The notes beneath the pieces were generated by a model. It searched no databases and was not told where the DNA came from. It worked only from the letters and a program-made list of their open reading frames with translations. A stretch of 7,344 bases of DNA from NCBI GenBank assembly GCA_018064565.1, contig JAGHVA010000055.1:1-7344 (forward strand), in the 5' to 3' direction. Shown here one piece after another: positions 1 to 5,484 of this stretch. The stretch is from Candidatus Colimorpha onthohippi (GTDB lineage: Bacteria > Bacteroidota > Bacteroidia > Bacteroidales > P3). How positions within the stretch are numbered: position 1 is the stretch's first letter; each line of letters opens with the position of its first letter. A program made the translations under genes and the position numbers.

Positions 1-42
1 GCAACAAGTAAATCAATGCCAAAAATAAACCACAAAAAACAA

Positions 43-107
<65 letters not shown>

Positions 108-191
108 AAATTTGTAGCCCAGTAAACTCTTCCAGGCAAACGCTTATCAGAGACTTTGTCCCTAATGGAGCGTATAATAGTGCAAGTAGCC

Positions 192-905
192 TTACTTCAA
201 ACAGTCTAAGTAGCGGTGTATGGTTTCCTCTATTCCGAGATAGAGCGCCTCGCTAATCAACGCATGACCAATAGACACTTCGTCAACAAAAGGTATCTGC
301 TCGTGGAAGTACCTCAAATTCTCCAGGCTGAGGTCATGCCCTGCATTAAGACCTAAACCACACGACTTGGCTACCTGCGCAGCCTCCACGAAGGGATTTA
401 TTGCCCGCTGCCTATCGGCTGCATAGCCAGAGGCATAGCTCTCGGTATAGAGCTCTACCCTGTCGGTACCCGTAAGTGCTGCCTTCTCAATCATAGCAGG
501 CACGGCATCAATAAAGATGGACACCCTGATGCCATACGAATGGAAGTGCGCCACAACGTCTTTGAGATAGTCGAAATGGCGGATGGTATCCCAACCCGCA
601 TTGCTGGTCAACACATCTTCTGCATCAGGAACCAAGGTAACCTGCGCTGGCCGTATCTCACATACCAAATCAGTGAATTTAGGAATCGGATTGCCCTCGA
701 TATTAAACTCTTCAGTGAGTGCGGGTTTGAGATCATATACATCTTGATAACGTATATGCCGTTCGTCTGGACGGGGATGGACCGTGATACCTTGAGCGCC
801 AAACCGCTCACAGTCTAACGCGAACTGCAATACATTAGGGACATTGCCACCGCGAGCGTTGCGGATAGTGGCGACCTTGTTGATATTTACACTTAATTTT
901 GTCAT
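192..905 (-). CDS. pdxJ: Pyridoxine 5'-phosphate synthase PdxJ
   Basis: PdxJ condenses 1-deoxy-D-xylulose 5-phosphate with 3-amino-2-oxopropyl phosphate to give pyridoxine 5'-phosphate, the last ring-forming step of DXP-dependent vitamin B6 synthesis in the cytosol. The 237-aa product has the usual family length and a TIM-barrel pattern: VNINKVATIRNARGG (6-20), GITVHPRPDERHI (39-51, with the conserved H43), the EFNIEGNP strand with a likely catalytic E70, NAGHD (187-191, with H190), and the phosphate-binding-type SIGHALI (211-217). K10 stands where the E. coli enzyme has His in VNIDH; I recall this as usual in Bacteroidetes forms. The start is ATG at 905 and the stop is TAA. It lies 20 bp after metK on the same strand, so the two are probably co-transcribed. 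There is no obvious Shine-Dalgarno sequence, as is common in this phylum. No sign of damage. Confidence 0.96.
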   Translation of the reverse strand: MTKLSVNINKVATIRNARGGNVPNVLQFALDCERFGAQGITVHPRPDERHIRYQDVYDLKPALTEEFNIEGNPIPKFTDLVCEIRPAQVTLVPDAEDVLTSNAGWDTIRHFDYLKDVVAHFHSYGIRVSIFIDAVPAMIEKAALTGTDRVELYTESYASGYAADRQRAINPFVEAAQVAKSCGLGLNAGHDLSLENLRYFHEQIPFVDEVSIGHALISEALYLGIEETIHRYLDCLK

Positions 906-925
906 TTCGTGGTAAATTTAAAAAA

Positions 926-2215
926 CTAACAATTAAATATTCGTTTCAGATCCTCCACCTTGTCGGTATCCTCCCAAGCAAAGAAACGCACAGTCTTTCT
1001 CACCTTGCGCTGATTCTCATACACCTCTACTTCTGCGTTGTAGGGTGTGCGACCAAAATGGCCGTATGCAGCGGTAGGGCGGAATATCGGATTGGTCAAG
1101 CCAAAATGTTTTACAATCTGGAACGGTGTCAAGCCAAAGACACCCGACTCCCTGATGCGAGAGGCAATCTCGCCATCAGACAAGGTCAAGACAGAAGTCC
1201 CGAAGGTATTGACGCACAGCCCCACGGGTTCAGCCTCACCAATGGCATACGCCAATTGCACTTGCACTTGGCTACACAGACCTGCCGCAACCATATTTTT
1301 GGCAATATGGCGAGCCGCATAGGCTGCCGACCTATCCACTTTGCTGCTGTCTTTGCCCGAAAAAGCACCTCCACCATGCGCACTGCGACCACCGTAGGTA
1401 TCCACGATTATCTTACGCCCCGTAAGCCCTGTGTCGCCATGAGGGCCTCCAATAACAAACTTACCAGTAGGATTTACATAGAGTTTATAGCCGTTGGGAT
1501 TGGATGATTTATCGTAAATACCGTTAAAAAGCGACTGGTTTTCTGCTGGCAGTTTATCCAACAGACGAGGCAATAAGATATTGACTACATCCGAACGGAT
1601 AGCCGACAGTACCTCATCGTCGCTGCGCGATGGGTCGTCGTCATGCTGTGTTGATAGGACGATGGTGTCTATCCGCAATGGGGTACCATCATCACTATAC
1701 TCAACCGTAAACTGACTTTTGGCATCTGGCCGCAAATAGGTCATCACCCGCCCCTCTTCGCGAATCTCATCAAGTGTCATCAAAAGCATGTGCGACAACA
1801 CAATAGGCAGCGGCATCAAATCCTCAGTTTCCTTGCAGGCATAACCAAACATCATACCCTGATCGCCAGCACCCTGATCCTCATCAGCCTCACGCCTTAC
1901 CCCCTGATAGATATCGCCCGACTGCTCGTGGATCAACGACACCACACCACACGAATCCGCCTCAAACTTATACTCACATTTGGTATAACCAATCTCTTTG
2001 ATGGTGCGGCGTGCCACCGACTGAAGATCCACATAAGCCTCTGACTTCACCTCGCCTGCGATAATCACCAAACCGGTGGTAACCATCGTCTCGCAAGCCA
2101 CCTTGCTGGTGGCATCCTGACGCAAAAACTCATCTAAGATAGCATCGCTGATTTGATCCGCCACTTTGTCGGGATGTCCTTTCGACACCGACTCTGACGT
2201 AAAGAAAAAACTCAT
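926..2215 (-). CDS. metK: S-adenosylmethionine synthetase MetK
   Basis: MetK makes S-adenosylmethionine from ATP and L-methionine in the cytosol, normally as a tetramer. The 429-aa product carries the family signatures: GHPDK (13-17), GAGDQGMMFGYA (115-126, family signature 1), RPDAKSQ (162-168), LSTQH (187-191), GGPHGDTGLTGRK (256-268) and GGGAFSGKDSSKVDRS (281-296, the phosphate-binding signature 2). It is about 45 residues longer than E. coli MetK (about 384 aa). Much of the excess lies around residues 192-245, between the LSTQH and GGP motifs, as in the long Bacteroidetes form. The start is ATG at 2215 and the stop is TAG. A Bacteroidetes-type promoter about 180 bp upstream and a small ORF in between suggest its own transcript, continuing into pdxJ. 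Its product is the cofactor of the radical SAM enzyme encoded just upstream. No missing catalytic motif was seen. Confidence 0.98.
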   Translation of the reverse strand: MSFFFTSESVSKGHPDKVADQISDAILDEFLRQDATSKVACETMVTTGLVIIAGEVKSEAYVDLQSVARRTIKEIGYTKCEYKFEADSCGVVSLIHEQSGDIYQGVRREADEDQGAGDQGMMFGYACKETEDLMPLPIVLSHMLLMTLDEIREEGRVMTYLRPDAKSQFTVEYSDDGTPLRIDTIVLSTQHDDDPSRSDDEVLSAIRSDVVNILLPRLLDKLPAENQSLFNGIYDKSSNPNGYKLYVNPTGKFVIGGPHGDTGLTGRKIIVDTYGGRSAHGGGAFSGKDSSKVDRSAAYAARHIAKNMVAAGLCSQVQVQLAYAIGEAEPVGLCVNTFGTSVLTLSDGEIASRIRESGVFGLTPFQIVKHFGLTNPIFRPTAAYGHFGRTPYNAEVEVYENQRKVRKTVRFFAWEDTDKVEDLKRIFNC

Positions 2216-2236
2216 ATCAATTTTACTTTTTAATGG

Positions 2237-2365
2237 TTAAACCTCCGACGCTGGACAATCGTCTTCGGCAACTTCTTTGAAAGCAAAAGATTTGAAGATT
2301 GTGTAAATAGAAAATAGCGGAAAAGCAAGAATGTTTTTAGCATTTTTTCTTGTGGTTGCAATCAT
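2237..2365 (-). CDS. Small ORF in the metK leader, 42 aa, unrecognised
   Basis: I do not recognise this protein. An ATG at 2365 opens a frame of 42 codons ending in TAA at 2237-2239, only 21 bp before the metK start. The start falls about 20 nt after the transcription start expected from the promoter at 2392-2421, where a first translated ORF would be placed. The product has a basic N-terminus (MIATTRKNAKN), a hydrophobic centre (ILAFPLFSIYTIF, about 12-24) and an acidic tail (EVAEDDCPASEV, 31-42) with one Cys. It could be a small membrane-associated protein, a leader peptide affecting metK expression, or a chance frame. It has no run of Met codons, so classical attenuation by methionine starvation is not supported. 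The evidence is position and composition only. Confidence 0.4.
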   Translation of the reverse strand: MIATTRKNAKNILAFPLFSIYTIFKSFAFKEVAEDDCPASEV

Positions 2366-2391
2366 AACAAATCTGTCCACATTTGCGGCTG

Positions 2392-2421
2392 CAAAGGTAC
2401 ACTTTTTTTTGTGAAAACAAA
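2392..2421 (-). promoter_or_regulatory. Bacteroidetes-type promoter for metK
   Basis: On the minus strand, TACCTTTG (2399-2392) matches the phylum's -7 consensus TAnnTTTG exactly. TTTG (2421-2418) lies 18 nt upstream as a -33 element. Transcription would begin near 2385, giving a leader of about 170 nt before metK that includes the 42-codon ORF. The site lies just 15 bp after the radical SAM stop codon, so metK-pdxJ can be expressed independently of the lipoprotein/radical SAM pair. Confidence 0.7.
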
Positions 2422-2436
2422 AAAAAATCTACCATC

Positions 2437-3504
2437 CTATTCTTTGCAATCTCTTAATGTCTGATAATGACAGTGTAACAAATTGCCGTTGTCGTCATAC
2501 AGATGCAACCCATTACCCTCACAATAACGGTAAGCCTTGCATTGTTTGCAAATACCTTTATGTGTCCACGACCGGTCACGGTATATCTCAAAACGGTTCT
2601 GCCACACATCCCAGAAATTATCGGTATAGATACTGCCCTGATAAAAGTTGCTTCTCATAGAGGTGCAACCCGAGATATGCCCATCACACAGCACCGAAGC
2701 AACCTCTACACCCGAACGGCAATAGTAATACTGATTGCGTACCTGCAACTCATACGCATCGCCCAAATAGCCTTCACAAGCATAGCTGACATGCATCCTA
2801 CCCTCTGCCCTGGTACGTTTGATAAAATCAAGCGTACCCCGCAACTGATCGGGCGAGAGTTTTAGCTCTGGGTTGCCCGCTGCTCTACCCATCGGAAATA
2901 TGGTAAACACGCGCCACCGACGGACACCCAAGCCATACAGATACGCCTTCAACTCCTCCAGCCTACTATAATTGCGAGGATTGACACAGGTAACTACATC
3001 CCAGACCAACTCCTGCGCTTGCGACAAGTTTCTGATAGCCTCCGAGGCTTTTACAAAACTATATGGGTTTTGGCGCAGCCAGTTGTGGTCGTCCTCCAAC
3101 CCATCGATACTCACCGTAATACTATGCAATCCTGACCGCTGAAGCCGTTCCAACCGGTCGCGGGTAAGCAGGTATCCGTTGGTAACCAGCCCCCAAGGGA
3201 AGCCCCGCCGATAAAGCTCCAACCCACATGCGTCAAGGTCGGGGCGCAACAACACCTCGCCCCCGATAAAAACAACAAACGTGGTATGCGGATCAACATG
3301 AGGCGTGATGTCGTCAATAACCTTAAAAAAATCCGCTGCTGGCATGTCTGGCACAGCAGGCTGAACCTTGCAATCGCTGCCACAATGAAGACAACTCATA
3401 TTACAACGAAGCGTACACTCCCAAAAAAGTGTACGCAACGGATGCAATTTTGCATTATTGTGGCGATATGCCCGAAATAACTCTTGAGCCAACCAGTGTC
3501 TCAT
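2437..3504 (-). CDS. Radical SAM/SPASM enzyme of an rSAM/lipoprotein system
   Basis: This 355-aa protein should be a cytosolic, oxygen-sensitive iron-sulfur enzyme that cleaves S-adenosylmethionine to start radical chemistry. The cluster motif CX3CX2C is C34, C38 and C41 within WECTLRCNMSCLHC (28-41). IGGE (80-83) is the SAM-binding GGE-type motif, and VSIDG follows in the barrel. The C-terminal third has a SPASM-like cysteine set: C262, G275-X4-C280, then C319-X2-C322-X5-C328 and C345. The fourth Cys of the usual CX2CX5CX3C block is Gly (G332). SPASM proteins commonly modify peptides or other proteins. The ATG overlaps the stop of the upstream lipoprotein gene as ATGA (3501-3504), indicating translational coupling. 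I assign it from memory to the Bacteroidales family described as 'radical SAM enzyme, rSAM/lipoprotein system' (TIGR04133). Its reaction is unknown to me. Confidence 0.9.
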   Translation of the reverse strand: MRHWLAQELFRAYRHNNAKLHPLRTLFWECTLRCNMSCLHCGSDCKVQPAVPDMPAADFFKVIDDITPHVDPHTTFVVFIGGEVLLRPDLDACGLELYRRGFPWGLVTNGYLLTRDRLERLQRSGLHSITVSIDGLEDDHNWLRQNPYSFVKASEAIRNLSQAQELVWDVVTCVNPRNYSRLEELKAYLYGLGVRRWRVFTIFPMGRAAGNPELKLSPDQLRGTLDFIKRTRAEGRMHVSYACEGYLGDAYELQVRNQYYYCRSGVEVASVLCDGHISGCTSMRSNFYQGSIYTDNFWDVWQNRFEIYRDRSWTHKGICKQCKAYRYCEGNGLHLYDDNGNLLHCHYQTLRDCKE

Positions 3505-4295
3505 CTCTTCGGCTTAGGTTTGACCAACAGCTCTTTGACAGCAGTACCCAACCGCCATCCATGTCCGCTGTCTTTTACATCTTTGTTGCTGAACGGGACT
3601 GCTATCACCTCGTTTTGGTAATTGCCCTTAGAGGGGCCATCGATATCTCTAACATATAGATTCATATAATCAGCAACCCTACCTTCAGCCTTCACCTCAA
3701 ACGAGCCATCTGCAGCGGTCGTATCCGACTGGCGGACAACCATTTCGCGAACATATTTATTATCCAGATTAAGGTTTTCTGGCGTAGCATCCTCAACACC
3801 CTCCATCAAGATTATCTGCATGCCCTGCACTGGTTTGCCTTTCTCGGAGACCACCTTACCTTTCACCACATAGTTGACCGTAGGCACACCGTACATCACT
3901 GGCATCTCCTCGCGGGGTTCGTTCAACTCCAACGGCTCTTCCTCTGGCATATCAGCAGGCTCATTATTCTGACTTCCAACACGTTTAAGATTACCTCGCT
4001 TGTTAGAATTTGACACAGACTTGCCCGATTCTTGTTCAGCCATAGCCTTGGCTGCTGCATCACTTTGAGCCTTGGCTGCTGCACGCTCTTTCTCCAACTC
4101 GGACTGTTCCTCCGCAGATGCCGCGACCTGACTGCTATTTGTAACAGCGGTTGTTGCCCCATTGCGAACCAGCCTTGCTCCACCGCGCACATTGGCACGC
4201 GTCAACGAGGATGAAGAATCGCATGAGCCTAATCCTAAAGCGCCTATCAACGCTAAAAACAACCAGTTTTTTAACTTTAGATACTTAATTTTCAT
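3501..4295 (-). CDS. Putative lipoprotein partner of the radical SAM enzyme
   Basis: This 264-aa protein starts with a basic region and hydrophobic stretch (MKIKYLKLKNWLFLALIGAL) and a lipobox L22-G23-S24-C25, so it should be lipidated at C25 and held in the envelope. I chose ATG 4295; a TTG at 4310 in frame would only add five residues before the signal peptide. Residues 58-90 are an Ala/Glu/Lys/Gln-rich, probably helical segment. An acidic Pro/Glu linker (112-132) leads to VMYGVPT (133-139). The rest resembles a beta-sandwich of the CarboxypepD_reg/transthyretin-like type: KGKVVSEKGKPVQG (145-158), then SDTTAADGSFEV (190-201) and VRDIDG (215-220). C25 is the only Cys, so a Cys-based thioether is unlikely in the mature chain. 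Translational coupling to the radical SAM gene makes it the likely substrate or partner. It fits the family 'putative lipoprotein, rSAM/lipoprotein system' (TIGR04134, from memory). Confidence 0.88.
   Translation of the reverse strand: MKIKYLKLKNWLFLALIGALGLGSCDSSSSLTRANVRGGARLVRNGATTAVTNSSQVAASAEEQSELEKERAAAKAQSDAAAKAMAEQESGKSVSNSNKRGNLKRVGSQNNEPADMPEEEPLELNEPREEMPVMYGVPTVNYVVKGKVVSEKGKPVQGMQIILMEGVEDATPENLNLDNKYVREMVVRQSDTTAADGSFEVKAEGRVADYMNLYVRDIDGPSKGNYQNEVIAVPFSNKDVKDSGHGWRLGTAVKELLVKPKPKR
4044..4083 (-). repeat. 24-bp-period in-frame repeat in the lipoprotein gene
   Basis: The 16-mer AGCCTTGGCTGCTGCA occurs at 4044-4059 and again at 4068-4083. It encodes two copies of AAAKA (residues 72-76 and 80-84) in the eight-residue pattern AAAKAQSD/AAAKAMAE. 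It looks like a small in-frame duplication that lengthens the Ala-rich helical segment by one unit. Confidence 0.8.
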
Positions 4296-4368
4296 AACCA
4301 AGCAAGACAAATAATTACTATAACAAAAAACGCTTCGTTTTATTGTACGTTGCTAAATAATATTTCAG

Positions 4369-4376
4369 TATTTTTG
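4369..4376 (+). promoter_or_regulatory. Candidate rightward promoter for the methylase/helicase operon
   Basis: TATTTTTG matches the Bacteroidetes -7 consensus TAnnTTTG. The possible -33 TTG elements lie 16 nt (4350-4352) or 23 nt (4343-4345) upstream, neither at ideal spacing. Transcription would start near 4383, leaving about 160 nt of leader before the ATG at 4546. I found no exact TAnnTTTG on the opposite strand for the lipoprotein gene. The divergent spacer 4296-4545 otherwise holds no convincing gene. Confidence 0.35.
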
Positions 4377-4545
4377 CTCGTTATATAAAAAAGTTTACGA
4401 TAAGCCGTGGCTGCCTACCAACTGGCAATCGCAAAGGAAAAGCTTGCATTCACTCTGCTGGTGCGAAAAGCAGCCTCAATAAAGGTCATAAACACTGCGT
4501 GCAAAAAAATAATTCAGCGAATAACGGTGTTGATAAATACACCCT

Positions 4546-5478
4546 ATGACGGAAAACATAGACATAAACGAGACGGAGGTCTTGAGGCAATATCCGGAGG
4601 TTCTGGAAATGCTTCTCAAAGACCATACAACCCAGCGGAGTATCTACTGGGCAACCGACTCGTATGCCGACCGAGGCGAAGGGTATCGGTTCAGGGATGC
4701 TATCACGGTTGACAGCATCACTGGCGATAACGGATTGGTCATTCGTCCTCGATCTGTCAAGTCGAAAGACGAACAAACCCGTCGCTCAAAGGATATGGCA
4801 GAGGTGTTTACCCCCTCTTGGGTGTGCAACGCCCAGAACAACCTCATTGACGATGCTTGGTTTGGCAAGCAAGGAGTTTTCAATCAGGAAAAACCCGACC
4901 ACACATGGAAGGCAACAACCGATAAAATCGTGTTCCCCGAGGGCAAGACTTGGAAAGACTATGTGCGCGACACCCGTCTGGAGATAACCTGCGGCGAAGC
5001 CCCCTACCTCGCAAGCCGCTACGACACGGTAAGCGGCAACCCCATCGCTCTGACCGAACGTATTGGCCTGCTGGATAGGAAACTCCGCATAGTGAGCGAG
5101 AATACCGAGACCACGGGCGACTTTCTCGACTGGTGCCAGGAAGCATACATGAACACCTACGGCTACGAGTGGCAAGGCGACAACCTGCTGCTTGCGCGCG
5201 AGAGCCTCCTATTCACGTTCCTCGACTACTACCGAGCTAAATTTCACGCAGAGCCTCTGCTCAAGTCCATACAGTACATTGCCTATATCATATCGTGGAA
5301 TGTGTGGCAGATGGACGGTCTCAAGTTCTGCCCTCCCGGCGAGGAGCCCGTAGAGCCACAACAGCAGTTGAGCCTGTTTGCCGACTCAGCCGAGCCGAAC
5401 CTATGCCTCATACGGGATTGGCGCAAGCCTCGCGACAAACAAAAAATCTTTTTCAAGTCTCTCCTCAATCAAAAGTAA
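4546..5478 (+). CDS. DNA methylase-like protein ('restriction subunit M' type)
   Basis: This 310-aa protein resembles the N-terminal and SAM-binding part of N6-adenine DNA methyltransferases and matches a family often annotated 'restriction endonuclease subunit M'. Visible segments are SIYWATDSYADRGEGY (32-47), AEVFTPSWVCNAQN (85-98, motif X-like F-T-P), LEITCGEAPYLASRYD (145-160, similar to motif I with C149-G150 where CG is usual), GYEWQGDNLLLARESLL (about 205-221) and ISWNVWQMDGLKFCPPG. No [DNS]PP[YFW] motif IV is present, so by itself it may not transfer methyl groups; a partner gene may supply that part, or the protein may recognise DNA only. The start is ATG at 4546 with no clear Shine-Dalgarno. 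The helicase-like gene starts 6 bp after the TAA, so the two form an operon. It begins the rightward segment, divergent from the core genes. Confidence 0.72.
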   Translation: MTENIDINETEVLRQYPEVLEMLLKDHTTQRSIYWATDSYADRGEGYRFRDAITVDSITGDNGLVIRPRSVKSKDEQTRRSKDMAEVFTPSWVCNAQNNLIDDAWFGKQGVFNQEKPDHTWKATTDKIVFPEGKTWKDYVRDTRLEITCGEAPYLASRYDTVSGNPIALTERIGLLDRKLRIVSENTETTGDFLDWCQEAYMNTYGYEWQGDNLLLARESLLFTFLDYYRAKFHAEPLLKSIQYIAYIISWNVWQMDGLKFCPPGEEPVEPQQQLSLFADSAEPNLCLIRDWRKPRDKQKIFFKSLLNQK

Positions 5479-5484
5479 CGGCTT

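Noticed and set aside
899..1507. 202-codon open frame on the plus strand opposite metK
   Set aside because: It lies wholly antisense to clear metK motifs, shows no recognisable domain, and mirrors the codon structure of the opposite gene.
2216..2385. SAM riboswitch in the metK leader
   Set aside because: Although about 170 nt of leader precede metK, I could not trace the helices or conserved core of SAM-I, SAM-II or SMK-type aptamers, and a small ORF fills most of it. A covariance-model search would be decisive.
4296..4310. TTG at 4310 as an upstream start for the lipoprotein
   Set aside because: It adds only MSCLV before a standard signal peptide; the ATG at 4295 gives a typical basic start (MKIKYLK), as I recall for family members.
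4327..4341. AAAACG-CTT-CGTTTT hairpin as a terminator
   Set aside because: The 6-bp stem is mostly A-T and sits between divergent starts, where no transcript needs to end; it is probably incidental.
4455..4473. CTGCT/AGCAG hairpin in the divergent spacer
   Set aside because: Only five base pairs, no flanking T tract and no second copy; this is expected by chance.
4407..4712. Rightward GTG-started frame overlapping the methylase-like gene
   Set aside because: It overlaps the first 167 bases of the methylase-like gene in another frame; the latter has recognisable family motifs and an ATG start, this one has none.
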